Assembly (NCBI GenBank): GCA_946807835.1
Contig: OX327693.1
Coordinates: 7,705,501-7,769,500 of the forward strand
Reading direction: 5' to 3'
DNA: 64,000 nucleotides
DNA from: Ailanthus altissimus
Lineage: Eukaryota > Streptophyta > Magnoliopsida > Sapindales > Simaroubaceae
Shown here: positions 23,772-36,443 of the stretch, one piece after another
How the letters are laid out: each line of letters opens with the position of its first letter
Numbering within the stretch: position 1 is the stretch's first letter
Translations under genes and position numbers: made by a program
Notes under the pieces: model-generated
Database searches by the model: none
Told to the model about the DNA's origin: nothing
The model's input: the letters and a program-made list of their open reading frames with translations, nothing else

Positions 23772-25077
23772 TGATAGCGATTAAATAGGTCTAATATTTT
23801 CAACTTCTAAACTTAATATTTATTTGTTTAAATTAAGATTATTTGACTTTTTATGTGCTTTATTATTATTTTGTAGGTTTAGAGTCAATGGAGTAAATAG
23901 GAATGAAAATCTAAAGAAAATAAGGGGAAAACAATAAAATTGCTCCAATAATAAGTTATAGTAATTTACTACAGTGCTCAACACCGTGGCACTACATAAA
24001 CAGTTCCTATAAATAGTAACTCATATACAGTAATCCTAATCTGACTTATATTAATATTTTACCCTAAATTGAAGATATAAACTTATAAATAAAAAATCAA
24101 AACCCCTAATTTAAAGAATTTGAAAAAAAAAAAAGAGGAGCAATTTTAAAGAACTAAGAAAACTAAAAGATTGAAGACTACAAAAATTAGATTTATATCT
24201 TTAACTCTTTATCTTTCTAGTTTTTTATAATTTTCATAATGTTATTCTTGATAAGCTCTATAACTTCTTTTTTTCACTATGACCTAAGTTTTATTTCTAG
24301 TGTTAGACTTTTGAACCTTGAATTTTGTTGATTCTTAGTTTATAAACTTAATACATATAATTGATTCATTCTATTTTGAGTTTAATGCTTTCATTATATC
24401 TAGCAAATATATTGAATGATTAAGAAACCATGATGAACTTGACAAGAGGATTCATTTGTTTAGCCTATAATTGCATGATACATGATCATTGGGTAACAAC
24501 TATGAGTTCTATGTAGGATAGACATATACTTAGATGACATACATGGTATAATTTAGACCTGGTCTTATTAAACTATATTCTTTACTAATTACCATAGACA
24601 TATAGGTAGTTGTTAGAATGCGTAATATAGTCACTCTACCATCAACAGATGGTTGTGATGAGATTAGAGCTTCGCCAATCAATTTGTATTAAGGGATTAA
24701 CTAAGAAGTTAATTAGTCAAATGAAATATTACAAGATAAGCCTAAACCCTAGATTATTATCTATTGGTGAATTCAACTCTTCGTTTATTTGTTAATTAAG
24801 TTTAGTTTAATTTATAGAACTAAGTTAGTTAATTGAATTTCAGATTTTAATTTTTCTGAATAAAAATTAAGTGATTATAATTTTCGGGTGTCGAAGACTA
24901 GTACGACGAATAATCCCTTTTAGAATCTCCTCCTGTTTCCCTCATTTATCCTTCCTTCTTCCTTTCTTAGTACTTGATTGAAAGAAATAGATAATAATCC
25001 TAAAGGAATAATACTTGGACTAAATATCCTATATTACTTGATACGATAGCGTGTGCTTACGCTTATCTATTATAGCA
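23772..25077 (+). mobile_element. Solo LTR, Athila-like, second copy
   Basis: 1306 bp, starting TGATAGCG and ending TATAGCA. It matches the solo LTR at 2286-3596 along the 3' two thirds (GGGTAACAACTATGAGTT; AAGGGATTAACTAA; ATTACTTGATACGATAGCG). It contains a stretch at about 24890-24980 rich in CCTTCC that the other copy lacks. No convincing target duplication was seen. Confidence 0.75.
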
Positions 25078-25189
25078 TATATCACTTGTCTATAGCACCG
25101 AGCCTGTCTCGTGAGGTAACTCTGGTTATTTTCCCCTACTAATATGTGTCTTCTGCATTTTTGTTTTGCATCATTTACAATTGTTGGCA

Positions 25190-25745
25190 CCTTTTCCTAT
25201 TGCAGGCTACTTTCATCCTGGGGAATACAAGGAAGCGCTGGAAGGGGTTCTAAGGACTTGGAGATTTTGAGGTTCGTTCCTCCTCAAAGAGTTTTCTACT
25301 ATACAAAAAGAACTCTCTAAAAGCTATAAAGATAAAATTATGTGGGTGCTAGCTAACCAAGAGCTAAATGAGACCAAGATAAAGTTGAATGGTGTTGTAG
25401 ACCTATTAAAGAAGCAATTCAGGGAGGCGGTGTAGAAGGTGTTGAGCCATGCTCAACATAAAGCTACTTATGCCTACCCTAACCTGAACTTTAGCTTCTT
25501 AGAGCTGGTACACGGTGCTTCAATATCGACTATGGAGAAAGAGGACAACACAGTCAAGGTCTCAACTAGTTATGCAATTCCTCTATAACCTAAAGTACTA
25601 AATATGGATTGAGCAACGACCCCTCTGATGTCGATGCTCTTTAAAACTCTATTGGTAACCAAGCTAAGGGAGATAAAAATGACAATGATGGCGATGGTAG
25701 TGACGAGCTGCCTCTTATAGTAACTCCCTTGGTAGTGATTTATTG
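25190..25745 (+). pseudogene. Antisense coding piece of second Tat-like element, part 2
   Basis: The + strand reads GYFHPGEYKEALEG, then FLLKEFSTIQKELSK, VLANQELNETKIKLNG, VVDLLKKQFREAV and YPNLNFSFLELV, a protein-like, helical and charged stretch with only a few stops. It runs opposite to the gag and protease of the same element. It may correspond to the coiled-coil end of the antisense frame of the first Tat element, but I cannot show direct similarity. No function is assigned. Confidence 0.45.
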
Positions 25746-27620
25746 AATCCAGACTCCCTGTTCCTCCCTGCTAGCTTACTAACCTATTACTCTTGCTTTT
25801 ATTTTTAGCTATATTTTGTATTTTTGTTGAATAAGTTGGATTACTGTACTAAGTATTTTAGAACATTAGTATTGCTTGTTTGATATGGTTTAGGCTTTTA
25901 TGACCCTCTATTTAGATTGCTCTTGCTCTATGCTTATGACTTATGTTACCGAGTAGTACTGAGTTGCTCTTAGCTCTATAAAAGTTGGGTCTCTCAATAG
26001 TTTTGTTAGTTTTGTGGCTGAAGTAGAAATGAATTATGCTTTATATAATGAATAGCATATCGTTCATATTTCATACCACATGCTTACAAACTATTTTCCC
26101 TATAAGGGTACTTTACTTCAATTTTTACTAAAGTAAGATATTTAGGCATAGCTCTCCCATTGGCACACTAAATCTTTAACAATTCTAAACTAGAGACTTT
26201 TTTAAATATTATATAATAAACTTAAGTCGAGTGGCCATTACACTTGCTTGACCTAGTAGCCTTAGGGCACTATCAACAGATTTTGCTAAAAGGCTTTAAC
26301 AACTTTGCTTATCAAAAGCAAGTTATTTAGTAGGGAAGCACAATGCTTCGTATGGAGATGAATATGGTATCATGCATTAGTACCTTTGGAGCTTAGCATA
26401 CCTTCACTTAGTTTTGAGTCTCCTTGACAACTTCCTCAGTATACAATTGATGAGTGTGTTACTCTTGTTCTCAACTCAGTACTGCTAAAAAGAATCTCTA
26501 CCAACCTTCCATATAGGCTCAATTCAGTAGTGTCACTCTAAGCCTTTGCACTAAGAAGGTGAGGAGAATAGTACAATGCAAGTCATATGGTGATAATAAA
26601 AGAACTATAAACATTCTGACTTTTAGGGCTTAGCATACCCTTATTGTAGTCAAGGCCCATTTGATCACTTTCTCCGTATACAGTAAACAAGTAGTTGATA
26701 GTCTGGTACTGAATAGAGATAACATTAGTTTGGAGACACATCTATATAGGATTCATTGGAGAATGTAAAGGTTTAACCTCTTAGTTCTAAATAGAGATTA
26801 ATAGCTTTAAATATATATTTATGCACATTTGGGCTTAATTCTTTAGTGTTGAATAACTCTTTAGTGGTTTAAAGATAAACCACTTTGTGCACGTTGAAGC
26901 TTAACCTCTATTAGATGTAATAATTCGATCAAAATAATTTTAACATATAATCATTTTCGACATAAAAATTATCGTCACAATAAATAAATTTTTTTAGAAT
27001 CCCTAGGGCACTTTGCACACTAAGGAACTTCAGTAGTCAAGTGTAATAACCATAAAAAAAAATGATTTATCATACACAGAGTCATTTTTGGCATTCTTAA
27101 GGCACCACTCACTGATGTAAATTGAGGGATTTCGTTATTGGATGAAATAATCCCTTTATAAATAATTTTAACACGTAATCATTTATAGCACCTTCAAAGC
27201 TCTATCCATAAGTGCAAAGTGAGGGCATTAGAGAACAAAGGGCTCAACCGCTTTACGTTAAATAGAGATAAATTTCATTAATGCATATTTACGGCTTAGG
27301 CCCAGTCTTATAAGCTAGGTGTATTAACCTTCATCAAAATGGAGAACTTTAGAGACTGCATATTGAGCATATACATTTCTTTAGAGATTTAGCATTGAGC
27401 TCTACATAGCTCTAGAGATATAAAGCAGTTTTATATAGCTCTAGAGGTTCTATATTAAGCTTTCATATTACTTTGGTGATTCAATATTGAGCTCTACATA
27501 GCTCTTGATATACAAATGAGTTCTTACATAGTTATGAAAATTCCATCTCGAGCTTTCACATTGCTCTAAAGATTTGGCACTAAACTCTACATAGCTTCCA
27601 GAGATACCAATAAGCTATCC
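25746..27620 (-). other. Non-coding centre of second Tat-like element with degenerate repeats
   Basis: No open frame is supported. Repetitive texture is clear: the phrase GAGCTCTACATAGCTC recurs with variation at about 27388-27600 (five to six times), and ATAATTTTAACA(C/T)(A/G)TAATCATT occurs at about 26930 and 27165. Such repeats in place of pol are common in defective Tat elements. Confidence 0.5.
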
Positions 27621-27870
27621 CTTATAAACATCAACAATGGAGTGGATCCCTATTCTGTTCAATAGATCATTGTAGATAACCTTTACTGAGCTTTGAGTGT
27701 CAACTATCACACGGGCAACCTCACTAGTGTTAATTCTAAGAGTAACTATCATGGCACTGTTATGAAGGAACATAATGCCTCAGTTATCCTCCTCAATAAA
27801 TAGAATTTATGTGTATGAAAGAACCGACTTAATAGAGGCAAAGTGTGAAACATGGATTCACATCTTTTCC
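27621..27870 (-). pseudogene. Aspartic protease relic of second Tat-like element
   Basis: The - strand reads FLHNSAMIVTLRINTSEVAR, then VIVDTQSSVKVIYNDLL and NRIGI. This is the gypsy retropepsin active-site region, normally D-T-G-S-S; here Gln replaces the Gly at about 27694-27696. The protease would mature the Gag-Pol polyprotein. It is a fragment only; downstream pol is deleted. Confidence 0.7.
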
Positions 27871-27989
27871 ATAATATTTTGTACAACTTCTTGGGCATAG
27901 TTTCTTACCGCCTTTCTGAAAGTCACTACTTTAGTCGATCCTTCTGAGATGACATTAACTATAGAGCCATACTTTGGTGAAAGGTTCTC

Positions 27990-29540
27990 GGGCACAACGC
28001 ATTACCTTCAGGTTTGTATTTCTACTCAAGGCTCAGTCATGCTGAATATCCCTCACCTTGCCAATGAACTCCTTTGATAAATCATTCCTAATTAGTGCCT
28101 CGATCTATTCCCTTAGCTTGTAACACTCAGATATGTTATGGCTATAACTTTTATGGAAATAAAAATACTTTCACTTGCTCCTCTGGTCTGGACCTCCTTT
28201 CATAGCGAGACAATCTTAATAAAGCTGAGTCCTTATGTGGCCTAGGTCTCATCGATGTAGGAGGGTGGCACTAAGGTTGGCTCAACTCTCCTTAATCTCT
28301 CCTTAGGCTAAGAGCTATCTCTTTTCTCTTCTAGATTTTTTATTAGGTACTTATTATCTATCTTGATCTGCTCTAAAGCTAAGACATATGTCTTATTATA
28401 GGTCTTCGGTTCTAACTCCTAGAAAGTAAACCACAACTTCAAGAGCTAGATGTTCTTTTAAAGGTTGATGAGTGTCTCTTTAGCACCAGAAACATCTATA
28501 TTAGTAACTTCTTTGTAAAAACCCTACAAAATTCTTAGAGGGACTCAAACTCTCCCTATCTAACATACATCAAGGTGAAAGGGTCTGTAGACCCATCATA
28601 TGTGTATTAGAACTGGAAGACAAAGGCTTCAAATAGCTTATCGAAGTTTCATATTGACTCTGGCTCTAAGCTCCAAAATAAGGCTTGGGCTATCCTAGAT
28701 TAGTATGAGGGAAAATGTGGCACATTGCATCTTCCTCTATACCTAGGATCAGCATATTGTCATTATAAAACTTTAAGTAAGCTGTTAGGTCAATTTTTCC
28801 CTCGTAGCTCGTAATTTTTGGCATTCTTAATTTTAGAGGTAGTGGTGCTCTCTTGATTTCTTTTGTAAAAATTAATCTAGCGTCTATTACTAATATGGGG
28901 CTAGTTATAACATCCTTAGCATATTGGATGTCTTCTAGGTCTCGTTAGAGCTTATCAACCTTCCATAGGTGCTTGGTCATAGTGCTGCATACCCCAACAC
29001 CTTTCGCTTCTTTACAAGCCTAGCATTTGGCATTAAGTGAATCCCGAAGGTCTCCTTTAAAGGGTTGCTTCAGCTCACCTTCCTTAATGGTTCTTGACCT
29101 ACTCTCAGTGGAAGATCAGAGCTCTCTATTAAGTAGAGAGGAAGATTTTCTCTTACTAACCTATTTGTTCAACTAGGGCTCTCATAAGCTATGAATCCTA
29201 GGTATATCATGGGGAGAATTAGTAAGAGTAGGCTTAGTCAGTGCATAGGTCTCTCTCTCTATCCTTCTCCAACCTTCTGTGACATAAATCATTGTATAGT
29301 GCAACTCCTCGGTAAACTTTTCAAGCTGCTTCTGGGTGACCTAAGCATCCTCATTAGATGGACAGTTAGGTGACCTTAAGGTGTTTCCCTAATGCATTTG
29401 AGGAAACATTGCATGGGTCCTTCTAAATCCTTAACTATTTTCTCAACTAGTGAATTTCTAGTCAATGCTAATCCCTTAACATTTCAAACATGGTGAAAGG
29501 TTTGTATATACCGGCTAGTCGAACTTGGCAAGACATCTAA
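27990..29540 (-). pseudogene. Gag relic of second Tat-like element
   Basis: - strand pieces: IKRAPLPLKLRMPKITSYEG near 28780-28870, the usual entry of the gag domain; a middle part in several frames; and CLAMKGGPDQRSK, then KYFYFHKSYSHNISECYKL and EALIRND near 28075-28210, which is the conserved His/Cys stretch before the protease. Many stops are present. It is close to the right LTR, as expected for a - strand element. Confidence 0.7.
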
Positions 29541-29550
29541 AGGCATGCTT

Positions 29551-29575
29551 TTTCTCAGATTCTCACAGATAGCTT
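29551..29575 (-). other. Primer binding site of second Tat-like element (decayed)
   Basis: Read on the - strand, directly after the LTR, AAGCTATCTGTGAGAATC resembles the gypsy sequence GGCGCC(A/G)TCTGTGGGAATC with G-to-A type changes. It fixes the right LTR as the 5' LTR. Confidence 0.6.
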
Positions 29576-29579
29576 TAGA

Positions 29580-31258
29580 TGTTTGGGTATCATTTTCAAC
29601 TAGAGGCCTAACCCAAATGTGATAAGGGAAGTGTGTGTACTCAATTAGGGAAGTCCAATTTTATTGAGCCTTTTATCATTAAGGATTGGATTGGAACTCT
29701 GATTTGGTTGTACAAAAATAGAGACTTGAATAGAAAGTAAGATAAACATTGAGTCCTAGCTAGTCGACCTAAAGGGACCTGAGGAACATAAGAAATACAA
29801 GGTCAATAACTAATGGCGATGAAGTGGCTGGCAACGGCCCTCCGACACTTAAGTCAAGTGGCTACTGAGTGATAAATATTTTCTAGGGTTTATTTCCCTA
29901 GACAGTGTAAAATTGCTTAAAGAGAAAGAGGAGAGTTTTCTCTTACTATAGTTGTTGTAATTTTGAATTCTTTTTTACCACTTTCAAAATTATAAATAAA
30001 ACTTGAGCTTGAAGGTTGCTATGTTGGAGATTTTTCCTCAAGGGTTATACGTGGCAAAACAAAATTAGAGGACCGTCTTTATCATAAGGGATATTTTAGA
30101 GAACTTGCTCGGGGAGAGTAAAAAGATAATTAGACCTCCTCTGATGTTTAAAGTACTAAGTATATTTATGATTGGTCATTTTATAAAGTTTTTAGTTTAA
30201 GTTGGTAAGCCTGAGAGTTTTGAGAGGTTGTTTGACTCTATCTCCTTGAACTCAATGGATTCAATCCTGAGCTTCCTCAACAACTTTAGACAACTATATC
30301 AGTAGTCTAAACAATGTCAACAGGAGATAAGGTTCTAGTGCATATTAATGTAGAGGTTGGTTATTGGTTCTTTGAGGATTTCTTTACTTTACCTTATTTT
30401 TAGGTCTAATAGTTGAATAATTTGGCATCCAGTGGCTCCTCTAGTAGATCTCGCTAGAGACATAGTAGGGACCTAAGCTAAGCAAACGTGTACGTTTACT
30501 GATGGATTCATGATGACGTGCCAGATGTTCTGAGTGTGTGACTTATCCCCTGACACTGGTATTAAAAGGCAACATGTGTCTTGACACGGATCCTACTAAA
30601 TTGGCTTTTAGAGCCTAGTTATGAAGCTCTAAATGTCCGAACCTATGCTCAATCTATTAAGGTAGCTTGCTACAAAGAAGATTGGGCCGGCGTACCAGAT
30701 TGGTGTTATGTCCCACATTGAATAGAAATTTGGTGAATCTTGGATATATTTAGTGGATAGGCAGCATTATCTAAGAGGCAAGTCTTTTGGGTCAATAGCA
30801 AGCACTCAGCTAGTGACAAATGGTATCAAAGTAAACTCAAATTCTCATTCTCATATAAGCCCCAAAACTTGCCCCAATGGAGATTATCACAAGGAATGTA
30901 AGTTTCTTATAGCTTCAGGAGATAAGCAATACAAGCCAAGCAACCTCTAAAAATTATGTGTCTTAAGCTCCAAATAAGATTACCATAAAAGTAGTAGGTC
31001 TCTTATGTCTTAGGGAGAGGGGCAATATAGACCAAGTTGGCTCCTGAATTTGGGTCAAACCATGACAAAAGCATCATGTGATTAGGTAAGAGAGAATATC
31101 ACTTCTTACGTTGAAAAATAATTGGGTGGATCTTGAGTATATATGGTCAGGTAAGTAGCATTATCTAACTGGTTAGTCTTTTGGATCAATGGTAAATGTT
31201 TGGCTCATGACATTGGGTTTTCCTAAGCGAAGCAAGTGTCACTCAACTTTACCACACA
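29580..31258 (-). repeat. Right LTR (5' LTR) of second Tat-like element, split by a TRIM
   Basis: Matches the left LTR up to CAGATTGG at 30703 and resumes at 31213 with TTGGGTTTTCC up to GTGTCACTCAACTTTA. The interruption is the TRIM. The right end is uncertain by several bases. Confidence 0.75.
30704..31212 (+). mobile_element. TRIM (terminal-repeat retrotransposon in miniature)
   Basis: 509 bp. LTR1 30704-30818 and LTR2 31097-31212 (115-116 bp) share AGCATTATCTAA, GTCTTTTGG(G/A)TCAAT and end TGACA. Directly after LTR1, TGGTATCAAAG at 30821-30831 is a primer binding site for initiator Met tRNA. A purine-rich AGGTAAGAGAGAA precedes LTR2. The flanks carry TTGG on both sides (5 bp, ATTGG, if one shared A is counted), and the host LTR copy at 21744-22922 shows the uninterrupted site. 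The internal part is non-coding. Confidence 0.85.
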
Positions 31259-31688
31259 AAAATTGTATAAAAGAGAATTATAATTTGTAAGAATTACAAA
31301 AATTATAGGTGAGAAAAATTTTTATTGATTGTTGGTAACTTATGTTATATCTTGGGATTTTATGTTACTAAAATTATATGTCTGAGGAAAGAAATATATT
31401 ACTTTAAAATTATATAAACTTAATAGGTTTATTTATTGTTTGAGCAAAAATTTTCTACTCTTGTATATGCTTTTATAATTTCGTAATATACTTATATTGT
31501 TATTGTTTTTTATGTTTTAATATTATTTGGCAATATATATCTTGATATATACTTATACAAAACCTAAAATACTATATCCAACACATTAAAATGTCGAATA
31601 TATATAACTGATGGTTTAAAGATTGAGAGATGAAGAACAAAACCATGACTATAGAAGGAAGACAAGATTGGTGATATACTAAAAAAGT
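31259..31688. other. AT-rich spacer
   Basis: Nothing beyond AT-rich unique-looking sequence is seen between the two retroelements. Confidence 0.4.
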
Positions 31689-33413
31689 TGTAGCGTGTTC
31701 CTATTCCAAATTCTAAATACATAGGGCATATGGGGATGGATCATGGTTGGGCATGACATGGAAGGAAATGGTTTTGCTTGTAAATGTTTGATGCAAAATG
31801 AAGAGCAAGAAGAATGTGCTGGCGGTTTAATTATTATGGGAACTGGTAATTTAATTATTATGGAACATGCTGAAAAGTTTAAAGAAAGTGGTAGTTTAAT
31901 TGTTGTTTACATGCAAATAGTTGATATTATCATGTCACCTAAAAGTTAGAGAAAGTTATATATTTGATGTACTTAAATTTCATTTGAAATTAATGAAAAA
32001 GGAAAAAGAAATTTATCCAAAAAATAAATTATGGTTCAATTCTCACCTTAAGAGAATTTTATTTGCATCATTACTCTAATTGAGACCTATCAATTGATAT
32101 TAGAGCGTGGTTATAATGGTTACTAATAAAGAACAAATTGAAAAATTAGAAGCAAAGTTAAGGGTAATCCAAGAGAGCATGAGCCGTATGGAAGCCAATA
32201 GCAGCAAGTTGTCTAAATTACTATTAACTAATCAAGCCATATCAAGTGGTGAAGACAATCAGTATGGGCAATACAACAACAATAGAGAATGAAGTAAAGA
32301 AGTGTATGAATGGAGTAGGAAAACATTTTTCTACAAAACCGCAAAGCTAGAGTTTCCAAGGTACTCAAGTGGTGATCCAAGTGAATGGTTTAATCAGGCA
32401 GGCCAGTTCTTCGAGTACCAAGATGCTGCCAATGACCAAAAGGTATCTTTGACATCATACCACCTAGAAGGAGAAGCAAATCAATAGTGACAATAGCTAC
32501 GTCGATCCTACCAAGAACAAGGAAAGCCAATCACGTAGGAGCTATTTTTTGAGGAATTATGAAAATGGTTTGGGCATACAAAATGTGAAGACTTCGACGA
32601 AGTCCCTTATCCGTCCAACAAACAGGTTCATTGAAGGACTATTAGAGGGAATTTAAAAAGCTGAAAAATCATGTGCAAGGCTAGGCACCAAAGGCCTTGG
32701 TGAGAACGTTCATGAAAGGTCTCAAGCAAGAAATATTGGAGAGAATCTACATGTTTTGACCTGAAACGCTGAAGGATACTATTAGTCTCTCACGTATGAA
32801 GGATGAATAGCTCACTCGACATAGGGCTGAATCTCCTTTGACTATTCCTTCGGCAATTCATTATAACTTAGCTACTCCTGTAAAGAGGTTGTCTTGTGAT
32901 GAAATATAGAGACATCAAGCTCAAGGCCTATACTTCTATTGCAATAAAAAAAAATCACAGTGGAACAAAAATGCAAGGAGTAATGATAGACCAAAAATGT
33001 CGCAGTGTGTTCCTATTCCAAATTTTAAATACATAGGGCATATGAGGATGGATCATAGTCATGCATGATATGGAAGGAAATAGTTTCGTTTGTAAACATT
33101 TAATGCAAGACATGGAGCAGAAGGGAATATGCTAGTAGTTTAATTGTTATGGGAACATGCTGGTAGTTTAATTGTTATGGAAATATGCTAAAACATGTAG
33201 AAAAAACGTTGTTGTTTAATTGTTGTTTACGTGCAAATAGTTGATATTATCATGTAACGTAAAAGTTAGGGGAAGTTATGTATTTGAAGGTATTTAAATA
33301 TCATTTGAATTCAATGAAAAAGTAAAAAGAAATTTATCTAAAAAATAAATTGTGGTTCAATTCTCACCCTAAGAGAATTTTATTTGTATTGTAACTCTAA
33401 CTGGAACTTATCA
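31689..33413 (+). mobile_element. Miniature LTR-gag-LTR element, gypsy-like
   Basis: LTR1 31689-32092 and LTR2 32998-33413 share TTCCTATTCCAAATT, ACATAGGGCATATG, AGTTGATATTATCATGT and TTCTCACC(T/C)TAAGAGAA. TGATATTAGAGCGTGG at about 32095-32110 is a decayed initiator-Met-tRNA primer site. The internal 0.9 kb holds only gag. The LTRs contain short variable repeats of GGTAGTTTAATTGTTATGG. With no pol, it could only have moved using proteins of another element. Confidence 0.8.
32119..32985 (+). pseudogene. Gag relic of the miniature element
   Basis: A first frame (32107-32292) begins MVIMVTNKEQIEKLEAKLRV, a likely coiled coil, and ends at one stop; the same frame resumes at 32302 with FFYKTAKLEFPRYSSGDPSE, WFNQAGQFFEYQ and VSLTSYHLEGEA, the conserved core of gypsy gag. 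Later pieces are broken; RLSCDEIQR, then QAQGLYFYCN near 32890-32945 resembles the stretch before and within the zinc knuckle. Stops and shifts after 32487 make it a pseudogene. Confidence 0.7.
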
Positions 33414-36089
33414 ATTGACCAGCTAGTAAAGAAAATTTGAGTGATGTCATGTACCAATAATCCAACATCTTGGATTGTATTTTACTATTGCTTTACATTC
33501 ACGTTTCATCATTTAACTATCACTTTAATGTATAACAAATATGTTATAACTATTAACGTGTTTTAAAGTATATACATGTGATTGTTTACATATTAAAAAA
33601 ATTAAATACATATGTTATATACACAATTTTATAGCAAAATTAAGCATATAATTAACATATATACATGTAACTTATATCATCAATAATATAATATTATAAA
33701 AAATATATATTTGAAGAACTTCGATAAAGATTTCAATTTTGGATTCTTGTTAACTGCAACCTTGAGTTCACATTGAAGTGCACTATTGTACAATTCTAGT
33801 TTACAATAATCTGATGGAATTGTGAAACTAGAATAGCAGCAACTAAATTTTCAGCAACAAGTGTTTATTTCTTGAAAGAAAAATAATAAGAATTGATTTT
33901 TCTTACAATCCTTTATTCAAAGAAAAACTCTCAAAACCAAAACTCTCTCTAATCCTCTTGGTCCCACATTTTTGCTTCACTTGTTAATCAATTATTCAAT
34001 TCAATTTTTAGGTGTGTTAACCCCTTCACAAGTGCTCCTAAAATTGATTAAGTGGCCAAAACTAAAAAACAAGATTTAGTAGCTACTATACCTAATTAGG
34101 TATATGTCTCCCACCTAAACCATGACAATAAACAACTAAATAAATATTATTATTTATTTAAATAATATTTATTCAATTATTCAAAAAAATATTTGAATAA
34201 TTAATTTGTTTTACCTTATTTAATTTTACTAACATGGATAATGGATATATTCATGGTAAAACAATTCATGGAACAAAATTGTGCCACTTGTTAACATTTA
34301 ATTAGTTAACAACTCTTGCCAACTAATTAAATGATGTACTTAACATTTAAGTCTAGACAAGTGCACAACTTGAGAAAACCTGAAATAAATTTTCAGTTTG
34401 CTAGAATTTCTAGGATTGAACTATTCAATCCATAATGTTATCCCAATGCACAACGAGTACACTTCATACTATGAAACTCTCTAAGTCTACGCCTGATTTG
34501 TCATATAGAACTCCTCCATACATTTGTGAACAATGCCTCACGCACACGTTACGGATATTATAAAGTGGCATGTTAGACCATACAAGTTGAGGTTATAATA
34601 TATTCGTATAATTCCTCAATCATTCACATCCAGATAGAGTAAAGATATAGACCAACACTATCAAATCTCCATAAGCTTAACCGTAAGCCTATCTCTAGGA
34701 TTGTATTTTAATAAATAATATTCTCAAATACTTTTGTAATATTATTTATTCCTAAGGTTAAACTATTTTCCCAGGAATTACTTTTTATGGCCATAAGACT
34801 TTCTGAAATACAATCTTAGAGTATTATTAAATATTACTCACTCAAATGAGCTGATGGATCTCATATCTATGCACATTAGACTCCATTAGCATCAAACCAT
34901 ATCTAGCAACACCTAGCGGTCAGACCATGAAAGGTTTCTGAAATATGTGAACCAAAGTATGATAGATCACTTACAAGCCCACTGTAGCACTCAGGTCAAA
35001 GGATCACAAATACTGCTCAACTCGAAAGACCCTCTATTGACAGCTTTATGGGATATCTATTAGAGGTCTTTGTGAGTCTGTACAGTATTCAGTCCTTGCT
35101 GAATACCTATATCTCTATACAAGCTTCCATTAAACTTATGGTCTGCTAAAACTAACCATCTAAACCATCCAGATATAGACATACACTGATCCATTTATTT
35201 ATTAAGGTATTCACTAACAGACCAATATTAGTGAAGATAGATCAAGAACATAATATTTGAGAACATATTTGCATAATGACATTTCGTAGCATTATTTGTA
35301 ATTCTTTGTAACTACGTCATTACTAATATATTCTCAGATCTTTGTCCCATTTCAGACAAGACTCTAAATCTTTAGATACCGTTGACTCTTATAACCTGAT
35401 AACTCTTATTAATGCTAACTCTTAGAATTTATAACTCTCAGTGTTGCTAATTTTTAGCACTTATCTAAACTTCTTTATACCAGATCTGAATTCTTTCAGA
35501 TCATACAATGTCTGAAACGTTACAAGCATCTTTCTATATATAAAATATAATTAGTATTTTAATGAAATAATAATACTAGCATAAATATTAAACAACTATT
35601 CATACATAAAAGGATAGCACATAAGCAAAAATCTCAATAACAGATGCGTTTATAATTTTATAGTTAGCATGCATGACAAAATATTCTTACTTATTATATA
35701 AAAATGAAATCCAATTTTAATGTATACGCATTTACACAATAATATAGTGGAAAGAGCACCGAAGATGCTGAAAAATTATCTTCATTATGAATTGGGAAAG
35801 TATACTGACCAATTTTTACATACCTTTTTATGATTTTAAATGGATTAATTATCGTTTAAATTTTAGTACAATTTGATAAATTTATTCTTAATATTGCATG
35901 CTTGACAATTTTATTTTAGAAGAATTTAGAGTAAAAAAAATGTGAGTGTTGCATATATGCACATGTTATACAATAATATAGGACAAAGAGACTAAAGATA
36001 TTGAAATTATCCATTACAAAATGAAACAATGACCCTTACTCTCCTATGGTATTCGTTAATTTCTATTTATTCTACGCTTTTCTATATTA
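33414..36089. other. Long non-coding stretch, possibly a decayed LTR
   Basis: No open frame over 60 codons. From about 33750 to 35525 the sequence is more complex than the surrounding AT-rich DNA and has the feel of a long LTR on the - strand, but I could place neither ends nor a target duplication. A short imperfect direct repeat (AATAATATAG followed by AAAGAG) occurs at about 35737 and 35972. Confidence 0.35.
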
Positions 36090-36443
36090 TTTTTTTATTT
36101 TTTTTACATGATTTAAAAATTTTATCTTTAATAATACGTTTGACAATTTTACTCTCAAAAAATTTAGAGCAAAAGAAATAATCAATTCCTAGAATTTGAG
36201 GTCAAATGCTAACCAAAATAGTTAATCATATTTAACTTTGATTAACTTTTTATATACATACTTTATAAATAAATTACATAAAATTCTATCTACAAGGTCA
36301 AAGGCAATCAATAGGGGATCTCTTAAGCTTGGCAATCAGCAAATATAGCAAACGGTTAAAGGATTTAAAAGTGGAAATCATGGGTGGCAATGTATTTTGT
36401 TGAATTTAAAAGTGTATTTCAAATAAATAAGTATAAAATTAAG

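Larger units (their letters stand above)
21744..31258 (-). mobile_element. Second Tat-like Ty3/gypsy element, - strand
   Basis: Left LTR 21744-22922 and right LTR 29580-31258 (the latter enlarged by a TRIM) start TGTTTG and align over their length; without the TRIM they are about 1.17-1.18 kb each. Reading right to left: primer binding site, gag, aspartic protease, a long non-coding region, and then + strand (antisense) coding pieces before the left LTR. RT, RNase H and integrase are deleted. A solo LTR (23772-25077) is inserted in the antisense part. The LTRs have diverged widely with indels, so the insertion is old. A target duplication could not be confirmed. Confidence 0.8.

Noticed and set aside
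31739..31949. 68-codon frame at 31743-31949 as a gene
   Set aside because: It lies wholly within LTR1 of the miniature element and is not kept in LTR2.
33749..35525. A 1.8-kb solo LTR
   Set aside because: Texture is LTR-like, but no paired copy, terminal agreement or target duplication could be shown.
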